DNA of 64,000 bases from Symbiodinium natans (taxonomy: Eukaryota; Sar; Dinophyceae; Suessiales; Symbiodiniaceae). The stretch lies in NCBI GenBank assembly GCA_905221605.1, contig CAJNDS010002746.1, positions 552,389 to 616,388 on the forward strand. Reading direction: 5' to 3'. The position numbers and the translations under genes were made by a program. This document shows positions 1 to 12,233 of the stretch, piece after piece. Below the pieces are notes generated by a model. The model was not told where the DNA came from, searched no databases, and saw only the letters and a program-made list of their open reading frames with translations. How positions within the stretch are numbered: position 1 is the stretch's first letter; every line of letters begins with the position of its first letter.

Positions 1-470
1 GAACTTGAGGGTTTAGGGTATCCAAGCAGGGCGCATCATCTAGGTTCCCAGTTTCATGGGACTACAAAAGGGGCATGTGCTTTGGGTTTGGGTTTAGCAA
101 TTTGCAAGGGATCCTAAACCTTCAAAAGGCGAATAAGGGTTCTGCTGAAAGGCATCCTGGAAACTTCTATTCTACGTGTTCCATTTTCAACCCGAAGATC
201 TGATGCACGACTGGAGTTCCGAATGTCCGGTGGTTGAGGGACGTTGGGCTTCTTCGGTGCTGGCTTGGGTTGGGGGGGGGGCGTTTCAGCTGTGGGTTTG
301 GGGTTTAGTGCTTCGGGAAGTTGGACGTTAGTGCTCTAAACACCCTAAACCCTGAATCCTAAACCCTAAACCCCAAATCCTAAACCCCAAACCCCAAACC
401 CCAAACCCTAAACCCTAAACCCTAAACCCCCGCCCTAGGTCCTAAAGTTCTGAAGGGCAGGATCAGGAGC
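1..470. repeat. Intron (partial): degenerate CCCTAAA block
   Basis: Downstream intron of the last visible channel exon. It holds an imperfect CCCTAAA/CCCCAAA block at about 341-432, isolated TTTAGGG words near 290-310 and a G run near 272-280. No further channel exon could be identified before the window edge. Confidence 0.75.
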
Positions 471-512
471 TAGCTCCTCATCGGAGCTGGCGGTCTTCAT
501 CGTCTGCTGGAC
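471..512 (-). CDS. Channel exon: post-S6 segment
   Basis: Reads VQQTMKTASSDEEL in frame, which is the characteristic post-S6 continuation of alveolate voltage-gated channels. The acceptor is caag|GTC, and it joins the S6 exon in phase 0 after a GC donor. The donor at its own 3' end is probably GC (gctcct) but has not been tested against a following exon. Confidence 0.88.
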
Positions 513-3500
513 CTTGCATTTCCAGCGTTGACCCTGGAACTCAGAGGGCTCGGGCCAAAGCCCTAAACCCTAAACCCTAAACCCTAAACCCTAAACCCTA
601 AACCCTAAACCCTAAACCCTAAACCCTAAACCCTAAACCCTAGAATAGGGGCTTAGAGGCTTAGGGGTTTGGAGGGGGGGGGGGGAGCTTATGATACTAG
701 ACCCAAGAGTAGCCTAGGAATAAAACGGGTGCCCTTTTTGGTTTACAGGGGATTTCTTGCGGGAACCTAAACCCTAAGAAGTGAGTAAGGGTTGCCTAAG
801 CTTGTGGCAGCCATAGTTGAGGGCGCCATGATACTAGGAGGAGGGGGTTTATCTCAAGCCGTGGTTCCCACCTGGGGTAAAGCTGTCTGCTCGGCTATCA
901 GGCGTAGTGTTTAGGGTCTGGGGTTCAAGGTTGGAGAAACCCGCAACCCCCCGAAATCCTGAAACCAAAACCCTACATCCCAAACCCTAACCCCTAACCC
1001 CTAAACCCTACATCCCAAAACCCTAAACCCTAAACCCTAAACCCTAAACCCCAAACTCGAGCCAAAAGCTGGGGATCGGTCCGCATTGCTGCAAAACCGA
1101 GTGGCGAACACCGAGTTCACCACGTTGAGCACGGCGAAGCCGAGCACCTTGCTCATGCAGTTTAGGGTTTAGGGTTTAGGGTTTAGGGTTTAGGGTTTAG
1201 GGCGCTCCCCGGTAAAAATGTAGGGGTTTCGGGTTTGTGGGTTTAGGGCTTGGGGGTTGGCATTTCGGATGAAGCGTGGGCCTGACCGAGCTGTGTAGAG
1301 TTTAGGCGTTTAGGGTCTAAACCCCAAACTCAGACACAAACCCTAACCCCTAAACCCTAAACCCTAAACCCTAAACCCTAAACCCTAAACCCGAAGCCAC
1401 AGAACGAGATCTCCTACAGCTCGGGCAGGCCCACGCTTGATGTAAACGAAATGCCAACCCCCAAGCCCTAAACCCACAAATCTGAAACCCCTACATCCCA
1501 CCGGTGAGCACCCTAAACCCAAAACCCAAAACCCTAAACCCTAAACCCTAAACCCTAACCCGAAACCCTAAACCCTGAACCCTTCTAAAACCAACAAACC
1601 CAGCAACCTCTGAATGTTGTCATGGGTACTTCGTTCGCCTCAGCCGACTGAGTTCCCTGAGTCCTTAAGATCCGTTTAGGGTTTAGGGTTTAGGGTTTAG
1701 GGTTTAGGGTTTAGGGTTTAGGGTTTAGGGTTTGGAGTTTAGGGTTTAGGACTTTCGGGGTTTACGGGCTTTCGGGGTTTCAGGGGTCTTAGGGCTTAGC
1801 AGTTTATGGATTTAGTTTAGGGTTTAGGGTTTGAGGGTTCAGGGCCGTAAGGGGTTTAGGGGTTTCGGGGTTATGTCGGTGAGGGGGAGGGTTGTACTGG
1901 GCGCATCCTCACCGGCAGGGCGCACATCGGTAGCAGAGGAAGAAGATGGAGAACCTCGTAGCCGACCGGGTTGGTGATTTACAGTTTGGGATTTTCTGTT
2001 CTTTCTCTTCGTTAGCCTAGGGCTTAGGATACTATAGCAAGGATGCGCAGGATAACGTGGGGGGGGGGGGGGGGTTGGGGGTTGGGGATAATTTGGGTTT
2101 AGGGTTGTTCGGGGTAGCTTGGTTATTTCAGGACCCGTACCCCTAAGCTTGTACCAAAGGAGTTCCCTTCATATACTCCGAATATGGCCCTTATATCCTC
2201 TTAGGAATCTTTAAAAATGATCCCCAAAATTCAGGGTACCTTAGAAGGGTACCCCTTATATACTCCTTATATACCCTATAGAAAGTAAGGGCCCATACAT
2301 CAGAACCCTTTGCAGGAGGTAAGGGCCCATACCAAGGGTCCATGTAGCTACCCTAGCCCTAAACCCTAAACCCTAAACCCTAAACGCTAAACCCTAAACC
2401 CTAAACCCTAAACCCTAAACCCTAAACCCTAAACCCTGATCATGACAGGTTCCGAACACAGGACCGCCACGGGTTGGGAGCTCAAGGGGTTGAAGATGAT
2501 TCCATGCGTAGGGCTCAGGCACCCTAAACCCGCTTAGGGTTTAGGGTTTAGGGTTTAGGGTTTAGGGTTTAGGGTTTAGGGTTTAGGGTTTAGGGTTTAG
2601 GGTTTAGGGTTTAGGGTTTAGGGTTTAGGGTTTAGGGCCCTAAACCCTGAACAAAAACCCGAATTCCCAAGACCCCAAACCCTAGTCCCCAAACCCTAGA
2701 TCCAAAAACCCTCAACCCCGCACCCTAAACCCGAGACCCTAGTCTCAACCCCAGCCGTAAACCCAAAACACCTGATTCCTTAAATCCTAACCCTAAACCC
2801 TAAAACCCTACACCCCCCAAAACAACCTAAACCCTAAACCCTACACCCTAAAGCCCAAACCCTACACACCCAAAAAATGAACCTCTTGCAGCAAGGAGGC
2901 CACTCGCTCACATTCTCCACCACGACTCGACATGGCGGCCCCCAGTTTGCAAACATGATCCTTGGGGAGCGAATTTTCAGGCTGCACACTATCTCCGGGT
3001 TTAGGGTTTGCCAGTTCTTGATAAATCTACTCCAACTTGCGGCCCTTCCTGGTTTTGGGCTGAGAAGTTTAGGGTTCAGGCTTTAGGCCCTTGGGAACCA
3101 AATGAACCCCAAAAGGCTCATGTCAAATGTACCCTAATTAACTTAGTAGCCCAGTAACCATATTATAGTGAGGGCACTTTTTTGCTTGGGTACTTTATAA
3201 GGGAACCCAGAACCCAAAAAAAGGGTAAAGGGTACCACTGGGGTACCAAGTTAATCATAGTCGGGATCAATAGTACGTAGTAGAGGGTGAGGGTGTAGGG
3301 TTTACGGGGTTGTAGTGGCGCAACATAGTTAATCCGCATCAGGAGGGCGTTTTTGGGTTTGTAGGGTTTGGGGGAAGGGCTTAGGGTTTGGGGGTTTAGG
3401 TGGTTTTGGGGATGCAGGGCTTTGGGTGTTTGGTTTAGGTTTGGGGGTCAACCCTTCGGGGGTTGTGGGGGTGAGTGGCCGCCTGACTTGAGAGCCTTCG

Positions 3501-6500
3501 GTTGGTGGGGGGTATGTAGCTCAAGGAGTAAGACACTCAAGCACCCAGAAAGGTTGAAGGGTTTAGGGCTTTGGGTTAATTCTTGGGGAGTTCAAAGATT
3601 GTGTGGTTGCAGGTGTTCGGGGTTCAGGGTTCGAGGTTTAGGGTTCACTTCCCTAAACTGAGTTGTTCTCGGTGGTGAAGAATGTCTCCTCCGACCGTAA
3701 GGTCAGACCCCCGCAACGGCTCACAACCAAATCCCCAAAAGCAGCGACCTGCCCACCCCAAACCCTAAACCTAAAACCTGAGTTGCAACTCTGTACCCTA
3801 AACCCTAAACCTTGAGCCCTAAACCCTAAACCCCAAACCTTAAGCCTACTTTACAAGAGGGGTGCCTGGGTTTCGGCTTCAGGGTTCTTTGGCTTCTAAG
3901 GCTCAAAATCTGAAGGGTTTAGAGTTCAACCCTAGACCCTAAACCCTAAACCCTAAACCCTAAACCCTAAACCCTAAACCCTAAACCCTAAACCCTAAAC
4001 CCTAAACCCTAAACCCTATACCCCAAACCTAGGGTTTGAGGGCTTTCAGGCTCAATGATCTCGGGCTTTCTGTTGGTGTGTTGAGGCACGTAGGGCTATT
4101 GGGCCCGACGTCTCCTCTTATTCGACTGCTGGTAGGCGTTTCAGGATGGTACACCCTGAGAACCCCAAGTCCTAAACCCGAAGCCCTAAACCCTAAACCC
4201 TAAACCCTAAACCCTAAACCCTAAACCCTAAACCCTAAACGCTCCCCACAACACTCAACCTGCGTTCCCTCCACGTCACCTCAATGCCTGCTTTTGGACG
4301 CGACTACGGGTTCCTTGGCATGGTAATGTACAAACCCTAAACCCTAAACCCTAAGCCCTAAGCCCTAAACCCTAAACCCTAAACCCTGAACCCTAAACCC
4401 TAAACCCCCCCGAAGACCCCCCCCCCAAAAAAAAAAAAACAACCCTCAAGCCTTTCTGTGAATCAGCAACCGGGCGCTCGAACATGGAGAGGATGGTTCG
4501 GGTGAACGTTCCGTAGTACCTGAACACCTGCCGGCGTAAAGAGCTTTGAAGGCTTTTAGGCTTTAAGGTTTAGGGTTTAGGGTTTAGGGTTTAGGGCTTA
4601 GGGTTCAAGAAGGGACCCCCTGGTTCGAGATTTTTAGAGACTCAGGGTTCACAATCCGCCGTGCAAGGAGGGCTTCTGGTTTGGGGTAACCCAAAACCCC
4701 CCCCCAAACAAAACCCTGAGGTGTTGTATTGGCGGGTTTGGTTTAGGAGCAGAGGGCTTGAAAAACCGGAACCCAAAACCCAAAACCCCAAAACCCCTAA
4801 ACCCCTAAACCCCTAAACCCCTAAACCCCTAAACCCCTAAACCCCTAAACCCTAAACCCTAAACCCTAAACCCCAAAACCTTTGCGGTTTTGGTTTTTGG
4901 GCCTTGAAGGCCTCCGAGTCCTGTGTGGCTGTTGAACTCTTTGGGGCGGCATTAGGGTTTAGGGTTTAGGGTTTAGGGTTTAGAGGGACGCCTGTAGCGT
5001 TTTGCTCCGCTGACAACTTGCTTCCTCTTCCCTGAGAAATGACTTGAGACTGACTGCAGACTCCATCATATGTGTATTGCACATACATTAACTGCATACG
5101 TGTGCATACATGTGTATGAGTAACCGTATGTATATACTCTATACATGGTAGAATACAAACGAGCTGGCCTGTTCTCTTACAACCACATCACCAGACTCGT
5201 TCTCGATGAAGTCGCGGCAAAGCGTGGACAGAATAAGCCCGGCCACGCACTGGACGAAAGTGAGCAAGCCTTCGGCATCCGAGCTGTGGATAAACCCTAA
5301 ACCCTAAACCCTAAACCCTAAACCCTAAACCCTAAACCCTAAACCCTAAACCCTAAACCCTAAACCCTAGGGTTTAGGGTCCAGAACTTTAGTGCTCTCG
5401 GGTGCTTTTTTTGGGGTTTCGGGCTTGGGGGGCGGGATTCGGCCCTTTAGGGATCTTAGTTTCTTCATTCCGTTGTCCTAGGCCTTGGGCTTTCTTTCGC
5501 TGGTGTTTAAGTGATAAACCCTGAATAAGGTGCAGGGGCTCAGAGTTTGGGAGGGGCTTTTGGGATTGGAGCGTTAACACCTCCGTTGTTTGTTCATCCT
5601 AGAGCGGGCAAAAAGATCTTTGCGGTTCAGGACATGATGTTCCGAGTCTCGGGTTTAGGGGTATTGTGGTACAGGCTGGGTTTGGGGGTCTGGGGTTTTT
5701 ACCCTAAACCCTAAACCCTAAACCCTGAACCCTGAACCCTAAACCCTAAACCCTAAACCCTAAACCCTGAACCCTAAACCCTGAACCCTTTTTAGGGTGC
5801 TCGGGGCTTTCAGGGTTCTTTGGGGATTAGGCTTGGAGTCGAGAGGCAGAAGCTCCAGAGCAGCATGTCCCTGCTGGCTGCCAAGCACTTGATCAAGAGT
5901 TGCAACCTTGGCTTTTCTAGGTTTAGGGTTTAGGGTTTTAGGGTTTAGGGTTTAGGGTGTAGGGTGTAGGGTTTAGGTTTAGGGTTTAGGGTTTAGGGTT
6001 TAGGGTTTAGGGTTTAGGGTTTAGGGTTTAGGGTTTAGGGGCATCGGATTTTGACTTGGCAGCCCAGTAAACCATACTATGATAAGGGCACCCCGTTTTG
6101 GGGGGTTGGCTACTTTATTTACAAGGGAAGCTGGAACGAAACACAGGGAAAGGGGTACCGCTGGGCTACGAAGTTGAGGTACGCCAAGCCCTTAACCCTA
6201 AGCCCTAAACCCTCAAACCCTTTCAAAGAATGATGGCTGCAGAAGGGCCTATGCGCTGAGGGGATCCGAGTATCAGGCTTAGTCGGGGTACCATACAGGG
6301 TTCAAGAAGCCCTAAACCCTAAACCCTAAACCCTAAACCCTAAACCCTAAACCCTAAACCCCAAACCTACCAGGCGAGGCTCGAATTCAGCACGCTGGAC
6401 ATGGTTACCATGCGGAAGGCACGCGCCAGCTTGCCCATCCGCAGCAGGCCTCGTATTCAATTCGGTTGAGGGTTTAGGGTTTAGGGTTTAGGGTTTAGGG

Positions 6501-9500
6501 GTTTAGGGGTTTAGGGGTTTAGGGGTTTAGGGGTTTAGGGGTTTAGGGGTTTAGGGGTTTAGGGGTTTAGGGTTTAGGGTTTTGGGTTTAGGGTTTTAGG
6601 GTTTCTAAAGTCCATACAGGGAGGAGGCTTGGGGTTTAGGGCTTCCATGTTCGGGAGATTAAGGTTAAGGATATTAGGGGTTGGGCTGCTAGGCCTGAAG
6701 CCCCCCATATCAAGATCAGCCTCTAATCCCTCAAGCCATTAGATCCCCTAAAACCCCCAAAGCCCAAAACCCCAAACAAAACTCCCCCGAACCCCAAACC
6801 ACCGACGACTCCAAAACCCTCTACGCCCCTAAACAACCCTAAACCCTAAACCCTAAACCCTAAACCCTAAACCCTAAACCCTAAACCCTAAACCCTAAAC
6901 CCCCCAACCTCTTTACCCCTAAAAGGCAAGGCGCGGAAGAGGATGGGACTCACGGGAAGCCCTTGGCTGACGTAAGCCACCGCCACTTCGGCCTGGGGTT
7001 TAGGGTTTAGGGCTAGGGTTTAGGGTTTAGGGTTTAGGGTTTAGGGTTTAGGGTTTAGGGTGTAGGGTGTAGGGTGTAGGGTTTAGGGTTTAGGGGCTAG
7101 GGGTTTAGGGTTTAGGGCTAGGGTTTCGGGCTTAGGGTTTAGGGTGGCTTGGAGAGTCTTGGTTCAGGGTTTGGGGTTTACGGTGTTTAGGGATTAGCGG
7201 TTTGGGCTATAGGCTATAGGGTGTTTGGGCATGAGGCTTACGGCTTGGGGCTCAGGAGTTCGTGTTCATGGTTGAGGGCCGATCTGGGTCTCCACATGGC
7301 GGATTTTGCGCTATTGACATACCTAAACCCTAAACCCTAAACCCTAAACCCTAAACCCCTAAACCCTCAACCCTCAACCCTAAACCCTAAACCCTAGCCC
7401 TAAACCCTAAACCCTAAACCCTAAACCCGAAATCGGTACGGTTTCGGGTTTAGGGCGAGCAATTCGAGCCGGGCAGCCACTGATATCAAGCTGACCGCAA
7501 AGTCGATGTAGTTGAGCCACCTGGGAGTCGCGGCGGCTTAGGGTTAAGGGTTAAGGGTTAAGGGTTAAGGGTTAAGGGTTAAGGGTTAAGGGTTAAGGGT
7601 TAAGGGTTAAGGGTTAAGGGTTTAGGGTTTAGGGTTTAGGGTTTAGGGTTTAGGGTTTAGGGTTTAGGGCTTACTGAACCCTGCAATCTGCACTCTACAC
7701 GGTCCCTAAAGCCTCAACCCCCAACAACCCTAAACCCTAAACCCTAAACCGTAAACCCCAAACCCTCAACCGCAAACCCTAAACCCTGAACCCTGAACCC
7801 CAAACCCTAACCCCCACAACATGAGCCACTTCTGGGGAGCAATCCCAACATCCTGCTGCTCGTTCTAAGCAATGCCGAGTTCTGAAGGGCCTCAAGCTTA
7901 CTGCGGTTAAGGGTTTAGGGTTTAGGGTTTAGGGTCTAGGGTCTAGGGTTTAGGGTTGAGGGTTTAGGGTTTAGACCCCATTCCCTGCTAACCAACAGGA
8001 AGTAAAACCGGAAGTCTAACCGAGTATGGGCTATCAGGTTGCCCTATAGCGCCCTCCAAAAAACAATGCGAGCATCATGCAACTATCAAGAGTTAGGTTA
8101 AGGGCTTAAGGGTTTCAGGGTTTAAGGGTTTAAGGGTTTAAGGGTTTAAGGGTTTAAGGGTTTAAGGGTTTGAGGGTTTGAGGGTTTAAGGGTTTAAGGG
8201 TGTAAGGGTTTAAGGGTTTAAGGGTTTAAGGGTTTAAGGGTTTAAGGGTTTAAGGGTTTAAGGGTTTAAGGGTGTAAGGGTTTCAGGGTTTGAGGGTTGA
8301 AGGGTTTAAGGGTTTAAGGGTTTAGGGTTCAAGGGTTTTAGGGTTTAAAGGGTTTAAGGGTTTAAGGGTTTAAGGGTTTAAGGGTTTAAGGGTTTAGCGT
8401 TTAGGGTTTAGGGTTTAGCGTTTAGGGTTTAGGGTTTAAGGGTTTAGCGTTTAGGGTTTAGGGTTTTGGAACCCTACATCCTAGGAGCACAAATCCTTCG
8501 GCCAGCCGCACTCGCCAGAAGTCGCTTTGCAGAATGGTGATCCGCAGCCTAAGCTGTAAATCCTGCTTCGGGCCCGAAACCCTAAACCCTAAACCCTAAT
8601 CATACACCCTAAACGCTGAACCGGGACTCGCAGGTTCTAGGAGATTGCGGCCTCGGCCTCCGCCCCAAGGCCGGCAAACCGCCGACACCGCTACTCCTCG
8701 AAATGCCAAATCTCTCAACCCTAAGCCCAGCAACTCGAAACCACAAAACCTGAAAAACCGGAGACCTAAATGCCTAAACCCCAAGCTCCTAAACCTCTGA
8801 ACCCCGAAACAGCTGTTCTGCCTAAGTAGTGCTCTCGACATCTTTCGCCGACCTTCAACTTAAGGTTCCAAGTACGGGCACTTAATTTGGGTCCCTTGCT
8901 ATATAACCCATATGCACGCTCTATATAATATAAGGGCCCGTACTTCGGATCCCGATAACCAAGGGCTAAGGGACCATACTAACGGCCCATGGTGCCAAGC
9001 TGACTATAGCGACGATGCCATCTTTTGCAGGACTTGAGCGATTAGAGTGCCGAGGCTTTAGGTTGTGGAGGGTTTGCGTCCGTTGCTGTTTGCTGATTGG
9101 CTTGGTAGGAGGCCCCCCCCACCCCCTCAAGCTGTGCTTTGTTTTTCTTTCTCTCTCTCTCTCTCTCTACATAGTTTTGTGTAGATGTATGTATACGTAT
9201 ACATCGGAAAAAGGATTGGAATGTCGGTACAGCTGAGGATTAAGAATGGTTGTAGGCATGTATGTAATGTGATTTTTTTAAGATGTCGTTCAGATGCCAA
9301 TTTCGTCCTAGTCCTAGCATTGCGAGTATCCGAGGAATAACAAGGGTACCCTTTGGCTTACTTGCTTCATGGAATTTCAAGGTCATAAAGGAACCTCTAA
9401 GACGTAAGCCCGACCCTAAACCCTAAACCCTAAACCCTAAACCCCGAAACCCTAAACAACAGGTTCATCTGGGCCGGCGCTTAAGAGCCGGATTGGGCAG

Positions 9501-11959
9501 TGCCAAATGCCGGCCGGCAACAGGACGTCCACGGTGAAGATGCCTGCAGCTGGAACCAAGTCGTGGGCTCAAAAAAGTGTATACAAGTATACAAGTAAAC
9601 CCTAAACCCTAAACCCTAAACCCTAAACCCTAAACCCTAAACCCTAAACCCTAAACCCTAAACCCTAAACCCTAAACCCTAAAGACGGCAAAGAGGGCCG
9701 GATTTGTTTTAAGGGTGGCTACATGTGCCCTTCTTTGGGGCCCCCTTCCTTGAGGACCAAATGAACCCGGACATTGGGGTTTAGGGTGAGGGACTAGGGT
9801 CCAGGGTTTTAGGGTTTCAGGTTTAGGATATACCCTGTACTACTATAACACCTAGTGAGGTATATGGACACAACACTTGTGCGGTTCATGCGGCCTCACA
9901 GGTCATGGCCATATCTCCCTCATGTACCTCAGAAACCCTGACCAAAGGAAAGGGGACCTGTGAGTACATCCTGAACCCAAATCCCCCCCCCCCCCCCCCC
10001 CCCCCCCCTGCCAAACCCAAAACCCTCAAACCCTCAAACCCTAGAACCCTGAAACCCTGAAACCCTAAAACCCTAAAACCCTAAAACCCTGAACCCCTGA
10101 AACCCTAAAACCCTAAAACCCTGAAACCCTGAAACCCTGAAACCTGAAACCCTAAACCCTAAACCCTGAAACCCTAAACCCTGAACCCAAAACCCAAAAC
10201 CCAAAACCCTAAACCCTACACTCTAAGCCCTCAACCCAAACCCCGAACGCAAGCCCGGGTCAGCATGGAGCCTGTGAAGGCGATGTCTCCAACCTCGAAG
10301 AAGTGATCCCACCACGCCTTGTCCATGGGCGTCACCTGAGGGGAGTGGGGGTGTAGGGTTTAGGGTTTAGGGTTTAGGGTTTAGGGTTTAGGGTTTAGGG
10401 TTTAGGGTTTAGGGTTTAGGGTTTAGGGTTTAGGAGCTTGTTTTGGAGAACCACCTTGGCTTACACAGAGACAAAATATAGAACAAACACTTCTTAGGGT
10501 AGTTGCATGGTCGGGGACCCCTTATATGCCCCTTCTATACTCTGTACAACCCAAGGGCCCTTACATCAGAACCCTTTCATGGAGGTAAGAGACCACATTC
10601 AGGCCCATGTAACAAGCCTTAGAAACTAGACCCGAGAGTGACCTAGGATTGAAAGGGGTACCCTTTTTGGTTTAATGGGGCTTCTAAGCGAACCTAACCC
10701 CAATAAACGGCAATAAGGGCGCACACATTGCCTTGGGTTGGTTGAATTGAATACAGACATCATTGAACTCATTTCTTACAGGGACTATCAGGGTTGGTGT
10801 GCCTGTTACACGGTGCTTCGCATACTTTGTGCGGGCATTTTTATGACGAGGTTCTCAGAGCATGAACCCATAAAAAAGGGGTGCCGTGGTAAACCCTAAA
10901 TCCCAAACCCTAAGCCCTAAGCCTTATAAACCCTAAACCCTAAACCCCAAACCCCAAAGCCTAACCCCTGCCCCAGGGGTAAGGGGGACCCTCAGTGTAG
11001 CACATGACGCGAGCGCAGCTTGCCAGTTGCCTCGTCAATGCCCAAAAGCTGTCCAGACCTTGCTTTTGGGGTCTGTAGAGGGTTTAGGGTTTAGGGCTAG
11101 GGTTTAGGGTTTCAGGGTTTAGGATTTGGGGGTTTTAGGACTCACAGCTTAGGGTCTTTTGGGACCCGAAGCTTTTTCAAGCCCTAACCTTCATGGTACA
11201 TTCACGCAGCTCAGGGGGTCTACGTCCGGTACGGCTTACAAGCTTTACTGGGTTGCCCAGTAACCTGGGATTAAAAAGGGTGACCTTTTTTGCTTAAAGG
11301 GGCTTATAAGGGAACCTAAACCCCCAAAAAGGGAATAAGGGCACTACTGGGCATCCTAGTTGATAAGGGATAAGGGGTAAGGGTTAAGGGTTTTCGGTTT
11401 GGGGTTTCACACGTATACACACCACAAATGACCCTAACCCCATGGGCCCCTGCAAGGCCGAGCCCCCGAAATACCCAAAACTAGGCTAAACCCCAAAACC
11501 CTGAACCCTTACCCTTAAACCCTAACCCCTAACCCCTAACCCCTAAACCCTAAACCCTAAACCCTAAACCCTAACCCCTAACCCTAAACCCCAAACCCCA
11601 AACCCTAAACCCTAAACCCTAAACCCTAAACCCTAAACCCCGTCCAAGCGGCTGCGCACCATAGAGCTGGAGTTCAAAGGCCATCCACATGACGTTGATG
11701 CACAACAACGACGCGATGACCTTCTCTGCTGCCCTACGTTGTCTCTCTTTCTCTCTCTTTCTCTCTTTCTCTCTTTCTCTCTTTCTCTCTTTCTCTCTTT
11801 CTCTCTTTCTCTCTTTCTCTCTTTCTCTCTTTCTCTCTTTCTCTCTACCTCTCTCTTTCTCTCTTTCTCTCTACCTCTCTCTCTGTCAGTCTGTCTCTCT
11901 TTCTCTCTTTCTCTCTACCTCTCTCTCTGTCTCTGTCTCTGTCTCTGTCTCTGTCTCTG

Positions 11960-12046
<87 letters not shown>

Positions 12047-12201
12047 GTTTAGGGTTTAGGATTCAAGGTTTCGCGTCTAGGGTTGAATGTAGGGGCCTGG
12101 AAAATTAGAATAGGGTTTTAGAGGGTTACTCTAGATTTGTATGCTAGGACCACGAGGACTAGTACTAGTAAATACTCCGACCCCTGTATTACTTTTTTGT
12201 C

Positions 12202-12233
<32 letters not shown>

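Noticed and set aside
561-643. CRISPR array
   Set aside because: The tandem heptamers have no spacers, and the DNA is clearly eukaryotic and intron-rich.
11689-12108. 139-codon Ser/Leu/Phe-rich plus-strand open frame
   Set aside because: It is the translation of a CT microsatellite; two frames are open over the same bases for compositional reasons.
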